A DNA stretch of 58,926 bases from Terriglobia bacterium (GCA_020073015.1 JAIQFZ010000010.1:1-58926), one strand, 5' to 3'. Counted from the first letter of the stretch, positions 35,701 through 45,525 are shown. The notes: generated from the letters alone by a model not told the origin. Numbers and translations are program-made.

Positions 35701-36029
35701 GTAACGCTTCCGTTCCCGTCTGAGCCAAGCACAACCGCGCACGGAGGCTGAGAGGTGCTTTGTCCAAGTGCCCCAATCCAACACTAGCGATCCTCGCCCG
35801 CTCGGCACGGCGCGAGCCCACTTCTTCCTGCTTTTTTGCAGGCTGATACAAATGCTGCGCCGCATAGATCCTTCAACAAAAGAGATCAGGGCTCAGCGAG
35901 CTGGGATTGACATTTATATCGTGACACGATACTCTTGTTTGTCGACAGCGCTGCCTCCCGACCGGTTCTGTTGTGCCGTTCAAGCGCGCTTATCCATAAA
36001 ATCGGCAGTTCGAGGTTAGGAGGACCACC
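35701..36029 (+). other. Intergenic region with a regulated promoter
   Basis: After the ClC stop there is about 200 bases without a gene, then a promoter with embedded operator (35907-35935) and a leader of about 90 bases. AGGAGG lies eight bases before the ATG of the secreted protein at 36030. Confidence 0.6.
35907..35935 (+). promoter_or_regulatory. Promoter with palindromic operator between -35 and -10
   Basis: A perfect -35 hexamer TTGACA (35907-35912) is followed by TATCGTGACACGATA (35917-35931), a palindrome with one central base, and a -10 region (GATACT 35928-35933 or TACTCT 35930-35935). The palindrome matches that on the marR promoter, so the downstream secreted protein is a likely MarR target. 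Confidence 0.7.
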
Positions 36030-36575
36030 ATGAAAAGGTTAGGAGCTTTGACGATTTCAATCGTGATCGGGAGTTTGGTTCTAAGTGTGTGCTCGCTGTC
36101 GGCTTGGGGCCAAGGCGGGAACCCGCCAGCCTTCACCAAGGAGAGCGGGCAGACTTCGGGCCACGGCTACACCGGTGTGGAACAGACCTTTCAGGAAAAT
36201 GTCGAGCAGCAGATCAAGACCCTACATGACCAAGGCCAGCAGGCGGCATTAAAGGGTGATGCCAGCTTTTTTGAGGCGCACTTGGCCGCTAGCTACTTCG
36301 GGATTGGCGGCGATGGACGGTTGAGGACCAAGGCGGAGTCGATTCAGGATCTCAAGTCGGGCGGCATCAAGTACGAATCCATCGACGAACGCGACGTGAA
36401 GGTAAACACCTACGGGAACACAGCCGTCGTGAACTCCACGGCCTCAGTCAAACTGACGAGCAATGGCAAGTCGATCGGTGGCGATTATCGCGCGACTTTC
36501 GTGTATGTGAAACAGGGAGGCAACTGGAAAGAAGTCGCGTTCCAGGCAACGCCAGTGGTACAAGAGGGCCGGTGA
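36030..36575 (+). CDS. Secreted NTF2-like (SnoaL/DUF4440) protein
   Basis: 181 residues with a strong Shine-Dalgarno (AGGAGG) and a signal peptide (MKRLGALTISIVIGSLVLSV...WGQ). The mature part has the NTF2-like cone-fold pattern of DUF4440: helix LHDQGQQAALKGDASFFEAH, then SYFGIGGDGRLRTKAESIQD, and paired strands NTAVVNSTASVKLTS / YRATFVYVKQGGNWKEVAFQ. It probably works in the periplasm, binding or converting a small molecule. Its promoter contains the MarR-type palindrome, linking it to the marR-ClC operon upstream. Confidence 0.75.
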   Translation: MKRLGALTISIVIGSLVLSVCSLSAWGQGGNPPAFTKESGQTSGHGYTGVEQTFQENVEQQIKTLHDQGQQAALKGDASFFEAHLAASYFGIGGDGRLRTKAESIQDLKSGGIKYESIDERDVKVNTYGNTAVVNSTASVKLTSNGKSIGGDYRATFVYVKQGGNWKEVAFQATPVVQEGR

Positions 36576-37061
36576 ACCACCAACACGCAGCAGCGATCAG
36601 CGCCGATGTAATTCGGTACTGATCTTGAATCGGGACGGCCCTGAAGGAGTCTTCGTGCTAACTGGTTTTTCGCCTCGTTTGGGCTTGATCGCTTCCCACT
36701 TTCACCCAGGGCTTGCGCCCCGGGCACAAGTTGTTGATTCGAGGTTGATGTTGAGAAGCTTCGTGCAGCGGAGATCGCATTTTTCTGCAATTCCCACCGT
36801 TGACTTCTAACTCATCGCAAACAGCTGATGCGAGGTGGCGGTCGGCAGGGTGTGTGACAAAAGTCATTGCACAAGGATCTATCGTTGCATTAAGAATGGG
36901 CAGTTGTAGGTAGGGAGCCGGGCATGTTCGCCCATCCGAGAATATCATCCGGCTTGGGTCGCCCCTACGTCACTTGCTGATCCAAGGGAACACCAGTCCC
37001 GCCGTGCGCTCCTGTGGGCGCTGCTGCGGCAACAGTCACACCTTAGCGGAGGAAAATTCCC
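36576..37061. other. Intergenic region (486 bases)
   Basis: No convincing gene. It carries the second copy of the TGACAAAAGTCA element (36855-36866) about 200 bases before the ABM-domain gene. Other frames here lack start signals. Confidence 0.45.
36855..36866. promoter_or_regulatory. Candidate CRP/FNR-type site upstream of the ABM-domain gene
   Basis: TGACAAAAGTCA, identical (as reverse complement) to the site upstream of nnrS and extended to a shared 14-base core GTGACAAAAGTCAT. Whether it acts on the gene at 37062 is inference. Confidence 0.35.
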
Positions 37062-37373
37062 ATGTTCACACGTATGATGACTTGCACACTGAAGCTGGAC
37101 AAGAAAGAAGAATTCTTGGAAGCTGCACGCCAACTGCCAAGCGCTTACAAGAACCAGACCGGCTTTGTGGATCTGCTCACCTTCATCTCGGACGATCGTC
37201 CTGACCACGCGCTCGTTCTTGCTGTCTGGAGGACGAAGTCGGATTCCCAAGAGTTCTACAAGAACCGTGCTCCGCTGCTGGATTTGAAGCCTTTCCTGGA
37301 GGAGGAACAGATCGAGCATTACCACCTCGAGACTTCGAGTATGTTCAACATTACCAGCGGCAAGGCCGCCTAA
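37062..37373 (+). CDS. ABM-fold (antibiotic biosynthesis monooxygenase-like) protein
   Basis: 103 residues with GGAGG before ATG. The pattern of a ferredoxin-like dimeric alpha/beta barrel is seen: MFTRMMTCTLKLDKKEEFLE, then the strand GFVDLLTFISDD, ALVLAVWRTKSDSQEFYKN (W-x-[ST] and helix), and a C-terminal YHLETSSMFNI strand. ABM proteins include heme-degrading enzymes and quinone oxidases, but many have no known reaction. It is cytosolic, monocistronic, and lies near the end of the accessory region. Confidence 0.7.
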   Translation: MFTRMMTCTLKLDKKEEFLEAARQLPSAYKNQTGFVDLLTFISDDRPDHALVLAVWRTKSDSQEFYKNRAPLLDLKPFLEEEQIEHYHLETSSMFNITSGKAA

Positions 37374-37451
37374 TCGTGATTGCGGTGTGATCTCCGATCC
37401 CATATTGCCGGTTTGCCGGCGGTAGAGTCACCACGGGCCGCACAGAGAAAA

Positions 37452-37868
37452 TCAGGAATCAGGAATCTGCACAAAGTACGCAAGGGCGGTCGTATACGCG
37501 GCCAGGGTCTTCGGCTTCTTCGTGAGCTTGGTTTCGTCAAGGAACTCCGCGACGGCTGCTGCTATCGACCTTTGGCCGTTCTGCCCGTCACGAACGACAG
37601 CGACGCCATTGTTCACCGCGTTCAGCTCGGCTTCTTTGCGCTGGCGTCGCGCACTGGCGTCGGCTGGGTCTTTGCCGACCGACAGGCGCACACGCTTTGC
37701 GCCTTCCCGCCACTCCAGGTAATACGCGCCTTCCTTGTGGATTTCCTGCTTGCCGTTGACGACCACAATGTCAGGCTTGACGCGGCCATTAGCGGACAGG
37801 ACTACCGTGCAGTACCGCCATCCATGCGGTGTTTGGACTCTCTTGGTGAGATTGACTTCGCGATTCAT
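37452..37868 (-). pseudogene. Truncated tyrosine-integrase N-terminus
   Basis: 138 residues starting at ATG 37868, 72 bases from the 3' end of tRNA-Ser. The N-terminal part (VQTPHGWRYCTVVLSANGRV, AYYLEWREGAKRVRLSVGKD) resembles the arm-binding domain of integrases, and SIAAAVAEFLDETKLTKKPK plus TLAAYTTALAYF is the start of the SAM-like core-binding domain. The frame then stops, and the catalytic domain (R...HxxR...Y) is missing. It is the typical relic of an element that inserted at the tRNA. Confidence 0.65.
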
Positions 37869-37940
37869 CGGTGACCACCGTGACTGATTCTGGTATCAGT
37901 GTAGGTATCACCGGCCTGCAAGTACTAGATAACAAAAGTC

Positions 37941-38034
<94 letters not shown>

Positions 38035-38244
38035 GGCGGTTGGTTTTCAACAGTTTAACACGCTGCCCTGTATTTCAATTGCTGGGCGCTGCTTCTTGAT
38101 CGGTTCTAGCATGGTCGACGTTCGCCCCATGGCGTCTCGCGCAGCCAGATTCGTGCGCATTGGGAGCGCTCCTTCGTTGTGGGGAGACTTTCGTGGCGCA
38201 GCACGCGACTGTAAAACGCCTGGGTCCTCGCCCCGAAAAAATTG

Positions 38245-41200
38245 CTAATGCTGTTCACTGCGCAGCGATCGTAACCGGACTTGTGCCAGGTAATAGGACG
38301 AGTCGGGAAATTCGATTGCCCTTTTCGGTTTTGTCACCCGCGCATAGTTGGCAAGCGCTGCATCGCGCTCGCCTAATTGCTCTGCAATACGACCGAAGGC
38401 GTACCAGTAGTCGGGATTCGGCTCGTCGAGGCGCAGCAAGTCCATGCTCTGAACAAGCACTTCACGCGCGTCTTTGGTCTTTCCAACCTCAGCGTAAACG
38501 CTACCCAAAGTGTGTAACATGGCTGTGTTGTTCTTGCTCAGTTGCGTGGCCTTGAGAGCGTTTTCGATATCAGCGGGTTCGACTTTGCCGACAAACAGCG
38601 AGACCCAGGCGATGCCGTTCAGATCGGAGGGTTCGGCTTTGCCTTCGTCGATAATGTTCTGCCCAAGAGCATGTGCCTTAACGTAGTCTCCGCGGGCGGT
38701 TGCGCTCCAGACCAAAGCGCGCATCGCATCCACATCCCCGGAAATACGGTTCAGTCGGTCTGCAGCAAGTCGATCTGCTTCCTCGAATCGACCCAAGGCT
38801 CGCAACTCAAACGATTGACCAAGGAAGACCCGTTGTGACTCGGGGTATAGTTTGGCCAGCTCCGCGGAAACAGCCAGGGCTTTGTCATCCTCTTCCAGAT
38901 TGCTATAGCCGCTGATCAAGGCGAGTGAGATGTTCAGCCGGTCGGCGTCGTTGCGAACGGAGTCCCTGGCTGCCTCCAGAATAGTCAGACCCTGCCGGGC
39001 CGTCTGTTTGTAACCCGTCAGAATCGAGGCAGCCGCCATCTTCATCGTGGCGACATCCGCGTCTCTTCCCTTCGTCCAAAACCGAGGAAAGGAGGCGCCC
39101 GAAAGAGGGTCATCACCGCCCGCGAGATGCCAATCCTCCCGCAACCAGTCTAGGAGTACGCGAGCCCCGGCTAGATCGTTGGTGGCTATCCGGTCCAGAA
39201 CCTCCATGCCAATGGCGGCAGGAAACTGGGAAGTGGCAAGTACTTTGCAGTGGCCGTCTTCTTTGACGACGTACGTGGCACTTTTGTAGCTCGCGGAGGC
39301 CCAAAGGGTGACCTTGTAGCCGGTCGCATCACTCCCCTGAACTTTCGGTTGCGCCCTGGCGAGGGAGATGTCGAGCCCAACGTCGGCAAAGTGGCCCTCG
39401 CGTGCCTTGCTGCTTATTGTGCCTCTTTCTTCCTTTACGATCTGCTCCAGCACCTCCGGAGTGATGAACGCGCTCTTGCCGTTGCGGCTGCTCATTGAGC
39501 GCAGCTGATCAAGGGTCACATCGGGATCGTCTGTCAGCAATTCGAAGCGCATAGCGACGCCAGCAGCATCTTCGGGAAAGAGAAGCTGCTCGTGGGGCTG
39601 GGTCTTGCGATACAAAGAAGCGTAAGCCGCCGTGTCGGATGCGTTGGCTCCCGATGCGCCCGCTTCTTCGAGATCAGCGGCAAGAGAATACTTGCGGAGA
39701 TTCACCAGCATTTCGCCAGCCGTTTCCGCCACCTGTTTGAATTGTTCTTCCCCAGCCGTACGCTTCCTGGCCTCCGCCAAGGCGCTCTGCGAACCGTTGA
39801 GGGCAGCCTCGCAAGCGACGATCAAAGCCGTCGGCTGGGGGTTCAGGGTCTGAGCGTTTTTCCGGGCCTCGGAGAATTGGCCGTCGTAGAACATCGCGAA
39901 GGCAATGTTGCTTGGTTGCCCTAGTTCCGCCAACTTCTCCGGTGTGAGCTTGTGGTACTCGAGGAGGGCATCCTTCAGTCTGGCGCCGGGCCCATACCGC
40001 AATCCCCAGCGGTTGTGTTCGAGGAGAATGGCGAGGTTGACCACGGTCGCTTTGTCATCGGGATCGAGCTTTTCGACGGCCCGAAACGCGGCTTCAGCTC
40101 CAGCATAGTCGCTCCCAGGCCGAAACTTGCGTCCAATCAAATCGTATTCGAGAATGTCGGCAAGCGTCTTTTCGGCCAACGCGGAAGTTGGTTCCAGTTT
40201 GACCGCGGCCTGAGCCTCGGCGCGCGCGGCCTCTCCCAGCCCTGCGGCGAGCAGGGTCTCCGCAATCTGCAGATGGTGAACCGCCTCTTTGGGGTGCAGC
40301 GCGACCAACTCACGATAGGACTGCAGTGCCTCCCGAACCTTGCCCTGGCTGACCAGCGTCTCTCCGATGGGCTCAAAATAGATGAGAATGGGTTCCCCTT
40401 CTATGAGTTGAGCAACTCTGTTGCGTAGCTCAGTGGCTTCGGAGACGGTTAAGCGGCGTTTCACGGTGTCGAATCGCAGGGTGGCGTGAACCACGCCATT
40501 CTTATCAGCCGCAAACTCCTCGGTGAGAGTTCCAGGGCCGAGGGAGAGCTGCGCATTCGCCGGAAGCGGCTTCGGCCTGAATCCTGCCGGGGGCACGATG
40601 GTGTAGAGCCACTCGGTCACAAACGCTGCGGGCAGCTGGTAGTCCGAGGTGCGTTTCTTCTTGGGCTTCTGCCCGCTATCCTTATCAATCTTGCTATCGT
40701 CTTCCTTTTCGCGTTGCCGAAGGTCGTAGGGAAGACGGCTGAACAAACCTTCAAAACGGATGGCGGCTGCAGCCACGTTGAGATCGGTGGCGCCACGCCG
40801 GACGCGATCGCTCTCCAGAACCAGCTCAAACTGTTTCGAGAGGTCATTGGGATCGGAACGGTCCATCCGATCGAGCTTCTCCGCCAAGTATTGCGACTTA
40901 ACGTAGTTGGTCAGTTCGTCCTTGACAGCTTTGCTTTGCTTGTCGGCGTAGGCCCGCCGGTAAGAAGACTCACTGCTTCCGTGAGGCTGCGACCTCTCGA
41001 TAATTCGCGCCGGACCGTTTTCCGCGAGGTAGATTTCTCGCTTCTCGGTCAGCGCATTGTCTGTGGAGGAAGTGATTGGAGTGCGCAACAATTCATTGCT
41101 GCCGGAGCGCGCGATGAGAGCGAGGCGCCCCTGATCGGCGATGGGAATTTCACCCAACCTGGCATATTCATCCGTGGCATCGATCCAGAAGTCAGGGGAG

Positions 41201-42381
41201 CCAGGAACATAAACGATGGCGTGATCGAACATGCCCATGCCGGGAAGGTCGGGAGCAACATCTTCCCGACTTCCGGCGTTGAGAAGAGCCACCTCGGCCG
41301 GGATATTCGCGGCGCGCAACAGCGCCACCAGCAAGGTGGCTTTGTCCTTGCAGTCTCCATACTTCCGGGTGAGGGTCTCGTTGGGGGAGCGGGGGATAAC
41401 CGTAGCATCGCCAAACTCAACCCCGGTGTAGCGGACTTCCCGGTCCAGATATTGAAGGATCAAGGCTGCTTTGCCCTCGCGCGAATCCCGTCCTGCGACC
41501 AGCTTGCCCACCAGCGACTTGAAATCAGCGGTGGCCAGCTGCTTGTCGATGATCTTCCTGTATTCTTCCGCTACCTGCTGCCACGAGTTTCCGGTGGAAA
41601 AAGTAACGCTCGGATAAACGGGCTCATCGCTCGGCAACCCAGGTTCCGGCTCGCTGAGCGGGTCTATCGGTCCGTGGTCGAAACTGAGCCGCAGCCTTCC
41701 CTCAGCCTCACTACGCTCGGGCTTCAAGTCTGGGAGTAGCCGGGAACTGTAGCGAAGTGGAAATGTTGCGGGCACATCAAGCACCAAACGCGTGTGCTGG
41801 ACCGGTACGGAAGCTCCGAAGTAAAAGCGTTCCACCGTACCTGCACCGAAAAATGGTGTGCTCTCCTTGGAACTTGTCTCTTCCTCGACGAGTGATCCTG
41901 GCGCAATGGCAGGCAACGGTGCTCTCATCACGCGTCGATTGCTGAAGACACGATTATCCGTCTCTTTGGCTGGGGCATCGGTGATCGTGCTGGCGTCGAG
42001 AGGGTGCACCGCGTTGTCGGGAGTGATAACCCGGGCTCGGAGGGTGGGGCGTTCCTGGTGCCAGGGTTCCCAACTCAAAGCGATGTCGGCCCATCCTTCT
42101 GCTCCTTTCTGGGTTAGAACCTTGTAAACCACGTACCGGGAATGGACGACCCTTCCTTCGGTATCGAAAACAAAAGTCTCTTCGTACCCGAGAATGATGG
42201 CATCGGCGTCCGCTGGAGCAGCAACTTGCGAGGCGCTCTGGTACAAGGCCGCCGCATCTGCTGAAAAATGAGCTGCCTCCAGAGGGTTACCACTGGCGGC
42301 AAACGCAGTACCGAACACGGTGAGAATAACCGCTGATAGGATGGCAAAATCCAGAGTTAGTCGGACCCGTAGCAAGACCAA
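38245..42381 (-). CDS. DUF3857/transglutaminase-like protein with TPR repeats
   Basis: About 1378 residues if translation begins at TTG 42381 (GAGG seven bases upstream), giving the signal peptide MVLLRVRLTLDFAILSAVIL; the frame itself opens at 42540. The DUF3857 beta-sandwich (first ~250 residues) is followed by a transglutaminase domain with YGDCKDKATLLVALLRA (catalytic Cys), FDHAIVYV (His) and WIDATDEYA (Asp), then a beta domain and a long series of TPR-like helices to the C-terminus. It is exported. Such proteins are common in Bacteroidetes and Acidobacteria, with unknown substrates. It is the last gene of the minus-strand cluster starting with the MBL-fold protein. Confidence 0.78.
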   Translation of the reverse strand: MVLLRVRLTLDFAILSAVILTVFGTAFAASGNPLEAAHFSADAAALYQSASQVAAPADADAIILGYEETFVFDTEGRVVHSRYVVYKVLTQKGAEGWADIALSWEPWHQERPTLRARVITPDNAVHPLDASTITDAPAKETDNRVFSNRRVMRAPLPAIAPGSLVEEETSSKESTPFFGAGTVERFYFGASVPVQHTRLVLDVPATFPLRYSSRLLPDLKPERSEAEGRLRLSFDHGPIDPLSEPEPGLPSDEPVYPSVTFSTGNSWQQVAEEYRKIIDKQLATADFKSLVGKLVAGRDSREGKAALILQYLDREVRYTGVEFGDATVIPRSPNETLTRKYGDCKDKATLLVALLRAANIPAEVALLNAGSREDVAPDLPGMGMFDHAIVYVPGSPDFWIDATDEYARLGEIPIADQGRLALIARSGSNELLRTPITSSTDNALTEKREIYLAENGPARIIERSQPHGSSESSYRRAYADKQSKAVKDELTNYVKSQYLAEKLDRMDRSDPNDLSKQFELVLESDRVRRGATDLNVAAAAIRFEGLFSRLPYDLRQREKEDDSKIDKDSGQKPKKKRTSDYQLPAAFVTEWLYTIVPPAGFRPKPLPANAQLSLGPGTLTEEFAADKNGVVHATLRFDTVKRRLTVSEATELRNRVAQLIEGEPILIYFEPIGETLVSQGKVREALQSYRELVALHPKEAVHHLQIAETLLAAGLGEAARAEAQAAVKLEPTSALAEKTLADILEYDLIGRKFRPGSDYAGAEAAFRAVEKLDPDDKATVVNLAILLEHNRWGLRYGPGARLKDALLEYHKLTPEKLAELGQPSNIAFAMFYDGQFSEARKNAQTLNPQPTALIVACEAALNGSQSALAEARKRTAGEEQFKQVAETAGEMLVNLRKYSLAADLEEAGASGANASDTAAYASLYRKTQPHEQLLFPEDAAGVAMRFELLTDDPDVTLDQLRSMSSRNGKSAFITPEVLEQIVKEERGTISSKAREGHFADVGLDISLARAQPKVQGSDATGYKVTLWASASYKSATYVVKEDGHCKVLATSQFPAAIGMEVLDRIATNDLAGARVLLDWLREDWHLAGGDDPLSGASFPRFWTKGRDADVATMKMAAASILTGYKQTARQGLTILEAARDSVRNDADRLNISLALISGYSNLEEDDKALAVSAELAKLYPESQRVFLGQSFELRALGRFEEADRLAADRLNRISGDVDAMRALVWSATARGDYVKAHALGQNIIDEGKAEPSDLNGIAWVSLFVGKVEPADIENALKATQLSKNNTAMLHTLGSVYAEVGKTKDAREVLVQSMDLLRLDEPNPDYWYAFGRIAEQLGERDAALANYARVTKPKRAIEFPDSSYYLAQVRLRSLRSEQH

Positions 42382-42544
42382 AGGAAAACCTCGCAGTTGA
42401 ATGACATCAATTACGCCAAGAGTACCCCGGAAGGTTGCGGTCAGCAACGTCCGCCGTGCCTGAACTTTCTTGCCCGTGAGGGCATTTTGTTCAAATAAGT
42501 CGCCTTGATCGCAACCTTTGTCACTTCGTACAATGCACATTGCT

Positions 42545-43852
42545 TCATGCGTCGCCGCGCCCGAACTTCACGGTCAACGCCAGCGCTCCACTCACCGCTA
42601 ATGCCCCCGCGACCATTAGCAGCCCGCCTTGGAACTGCCCCGTCGAAGTTCGCACCACTCCGATAATGTACGGCCCGAAGAATCCTCCAAGATTCCCCAC
42701 GGAATTAATCAATGCAATACCGGCGGCTGCCGCAGTGCCGGACAGGAGCGCCGTCGGCATCGACCAGAATGGTCCCATCATTGAAAACACGCCCAGGACC
42801 GCGACGCTGATCAGGACAATCGCCGGGCCAACCGAGATCGTGTGGGCGGCGAATCCCAAAGCGATCGCCCCCGCAAACGCCGGTGCTGCCGTGTGCCACC
42901 GTCGCTCTCCGGAGCGATCGGAATGCAACCCCACCACCACCATCGCCACTGCTGCCGCCACGTATGGAATCGCCGACAGTACCCCGATCGCGAGATTGCT
43001 CACCCGCGACAAACTCTTGATCAGATTTGGGAGCCACATACTCATGCCATACGACACCGTATTCAGCCCGAAGTACACGAGCGCGAGGATCCAGATCCGC
43101 CCAATTCGAAACGCCGCTAACGCGCCCGCTCCGGAGCTTGCCGCCGTCTCTGACCTTTCCTCTTGCAGAGTCTGCTGCAACCAGTCTCGCTGTTCCCCAC
43201 TCAGCCAGCCCGCGAGTTCCGGACGGTCCACCAGGGTTGCCCACACGACGGCCCCCAGCACGATCGCAGGAATTCCTTCCAGTAGGAACATCCACCTCCA
43301 CCCTGCCAGCCCCGCCCTTTGATGCAACCCGAGCAGAGCCCCCGACAGCGGTCCCCCCACTACTCCCGAAAGCGGCGCCGCGGTCATAAATCTCGCCACC
43401 GTACGCGCACGCGCCTGGGCCGGGAACCAGTTCTTCAAATAGAGGATCACGCCCGGGAAAAAACCGGCCTCCGCTGCCCCCAGCAGAAACCGCAAGGTAT
43501 AAAAACTCCGCGCTCCACCGACCAGGGACATCGACGCGGAGATGATCCCCCACGTCACCATGAGGACTGCAATCCACCGGCGCGCCCCTACCCGCTCCAG
43601 CACCAGGTTGCTCGGCACCTGAAAGAAAAAATATCCCGCAAAGAAAACCCCGGCGCCAAATCCATAAACCGCGTCGGTGAAGGCCAGTTGCTGTTGCATC
43701 TGCAACGCGGCGAATCCCAGGTTGATGCGGTCCAGATACGCCACGATGTAGAGCAGAAACAGGAACGGCACGAGCCGCCAGGTGAGTGTGCGCACCACGA
43801 CCGCTTCCAGTGCGGGCTGCGCGTCGCATCTCGCTGAGTCTATCGGGAGCAC
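42545..43852 (-). CDS. MFS transporter, anion:cation symporter (ACS) family
   Basis: 435 residues from a GTG start (AGGA nine bases upstream), 11 bases after the gluconokinase gene. Twelve helices with ACS signatures: YIVAYLDRINLGFAALQMQQ, then GAGVFFAGYFFFQVPSNLVL and GAAEAGFFPGVILYLKNWFP. The ACS family includes galactonate, glucarate and gluconate carriers. Adjacency to gluconokinase suggests import of a sugar acid such as gluconate, which the kinase then phosphorylates; this substrate is inferred from position. Confidence 0.88.
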   Translation of the reverse strand: MLPIDSARCDAQPALEAVVVRTLTWRLVPFLFLLYIVAYLDRINLGFAALQMQQQLAFTDAVYGFGAGVFFAGYFFFQVPSNLVLERVGARRWIAVLMVTWGIISASMSLVGGARSFYTLRFLLGAAEAGFFPGVILYLKNWFPAQARARTVARFMTAAPLSGVVGGPLSGALLGLHQRAGLAGWRWMFLLEGIPAIVLGAVVWATLVDRPELAGWLSGEQRDWLQQTLQEERSETAASSGAGALAAFRIGRIWILALVYFGLNTVSYGMSMWLPNLIKSLSRVSNLAIGVLSAIPYVAAAVAMVVVGLHSDRSGERRWHTAAPAFAGAIALGFAAHTISVGPAIVLISVAVLGVFSMMGPFWSMPTALLSGTAAAAGIALINSVGNLGGFFGPYIIGVVRTSTGQFQGGLLMVAGALAVSGALALTVKFGRGDA

Positions 43853-43863
43853 AATCGTTCGTC

Positions 43864-44364
43864 CTACTCCAACCCCAAGTGTCTCCGAATTTCTTGCGCG
43901 ATCTCTTCCGGCCTTCGGCTTGCATCCACGCTGACGGCATCCTCCGGCTGTTCGAGTGTCGCCAGCTGACTTTCCAACATTTCTTTCTTCATGTAGTGGC
44001 CGCGCCGTTCCAGCAGTCGCTGGGCCAACAACTCAGAACTCGCTTTCAGATACACCACCCGCACCTGCTGATCCACCCGCAATTTCTCTCGATAGGCTTG
44101 CTTCAGCGCCGAGCAGGCCAGCACCGCACTCGTTCCCCGGTTGATCCAGTCAGCAAGCAAGGAGCGCAGCGCATCCAGCCACGGCGCCCGATCCGCATCC
44201 GTCAACGGAATTCCGTTCCGCATCTTCTCCACATTCGCGGCTGGATGATAGTCATCCGCGTCGGTGAATATCCATCCCAACTGCTGCGCCAGAATCGAGC
44301 CGATCGTGGTCTTCCCTGAGCCCGACACTCCCATCAACACGATGACCACGCCCGTTCCCTTCAC
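43864..44364 (-). CDS. gntK: Gluconokinase
   Basis: 166 residues, the usual length for GntK. P-loop GVSGSGKTTIGSILAQQLGW at the start, DADDYHPAANVEKMRNGIPL (substrate-binding region), VLACSALKQAYREKLR, and LLAQRLLERRGHYMKKEMLE (lid with conserved Arg/His). It phosphorylates D-gluconate to 6-phosphogluconate for the pentose phosphate or Entner-Doudoroff pathway. Its start overlaps the stop of the MBL-fold gene (ATGA) and it is followed by an ACS-family transporter, forming a sugar-acid utilisation cluster. Confidence 0.93.
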   Translation of the reverse strand: MKGTGVVIVLMGVSGSGKTTIGSILAQQLGWIFTDADDYHPAANVEKMRNGIPLTDADRAPWLDALRSLLADWINRGTSAVLACSALKQAYREKLRVDQQVRVVYLKASSELLAQRLLERRGHYMKKEMLESQLATLEQPEDAVSVDASRRPEEIAQEIRRHLGLE

Positions 44365-45362
44365 TTCTTGTAGGTCTTGGTGAACCCAGTCCGCGCATTC
44401 GTCACGGTGATCGTTCCATCTGCCTCAGCCGCGACCTTGAGCGACTTCCCTTCACACTTCTCATCCGGATTGGCAATGAAGTCGGCCGCGACATTGTGCT
44501 CTTTGCTGCCCTCCACCGCGTAGTGCAGTTGCCACAGGTCCGCCAACCCTGGTGAATCGTGCACGGTTTGCCAGGCATCCGGACTTCCACCCTTGTGCGC
44601 GCCGTTATCCATGATCGCAACCCGTGGATGCACCGCGTGGACCAGCGCCCGCGCATTCGATTGCGTGAACCCGTGATGGGTTACCACGAACAGGTCCACC
44701 GTCCCGATCAGATTCCTGGGACACGCCAACTGGAGTTCCTTCTTCTTCGTCAGGTCACCTAAATCCAGTACGCGCAGCTTTCCGTAGCGAATCACGACTC
44801 CCACCGACCGCGCATTTTCAGACGCATCTTCCGCCGGTTCGGGTTCCTGCGCGCACAACCTGTTCGTCTGCCCCGCTCCTGCGAGCGATTCTGCGATGGC
44901 TGCTCCGTCTGCGCTCACCACCTCAACCTCGAGCCCTTCCACCGGAATCCGATCTCCCGGCTTCACCACCCGCCGCTTCGCACCGTGCAGCACCTTTTCA
45001 TACGCTGCATAGTTTGCTCGCGTATCGTCGGAATCCTCACGATTCGGCCCATGATCGACGAACGTCTCGATCTTCATCCGCTCCGCCAGTTGCGGCACGC
45101 CCCCGACGTGGTCATCGTGATAGTGCGTCACGAGCACATAATCGAGCTTCGAGATTCCCGCCTCTTTCGCTGCCCCAGCGATTCGCGCAGCGTCCCGGCC
45201 CGCAAAGCCTGGCCATCCCGTATCGATCAGCATCGACTTTCCCGAGGGCGCGACCAGCAGAGTAGCCTGCCCGCCTTCCACGTCGATGAAATACAGTCGC
45301 AGCGGCGCTGCGAACGAAGCGGTCGCCGCCATCACAAACAGCGAAAGACAAACCTTGCACAC
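44361..45362 (-). CDS. Secreted ComEC-like metallo-beta-lactamase-fold hydrolase
   Basis: About 333 residues. The frame opens at 45416, but AAGGAGG around 45375-45381 suggests a later start, GTG 45362 (or TTG 45371), giving the signal peptide beginning MCKVCLSLFVMAAT. MBL-fold motif THYHDDHVGG, DTGWPG before it, GDLTKKKELQ later, and VTHHG (second metal His). It belongs to the ComEC/Rec2 C-terminal MBL-like group that acts on DNA or phosphodiesters, but here it is a stand-alone exported protein. Its role with gluconokinase is unclear. Confidence 0.75.
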   Translation of the reverse strand: MCKVCLSLFVMAATASFAAPLRLYFIDVEGGQATLLVAPSGKSMLIDTGWPGFAGRDAARIAGAAKEAGISKLDYVLVTHYHDDHVGGVPQLAERMKIETFVDHGPNREDSDDTRANYAAYEKVLHGAKRRVVKPGDRIPVEGLEVEVVSADGAAIAESLAGAGQTNRLCAQEPEPAEDASENARSVGVVIRYGKLRVLDLGDLTKKKELQLACPRNLIGTVDLFVVTHHGFTQSNARALVHAVHPRVAIMDNGAHKGGSPDAWQTVHDSPGLADLWQLHYAVEGSKEHNVAADFIANPDEKCEGKSLKVAAEADGTITVTNARTGFTKTYKK

Positions 45363-45525
45363 AATTCTCAAGGTCCTCCTTACAGGTCTGCCAAAACGAA
45401 GAGATTCAGAGCACAACTAAGTCGAGCATGCTACCAGAATCCTGGCAATCGCCATCTTTCCGCTCAGCGTCCTCTCCGATTTTTTCCATCTTGACCTGTG
45501 CAGCGCAATCTAATCGAAAAGCGGG

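Noticed and set aside
42540-43322. Plus-strand frames at 42540 and 43319 opposite the MFS transporter
   Set aside because: Proline/Ala-rich shadow frames; the minus strand has a proper 12-helix transporter.
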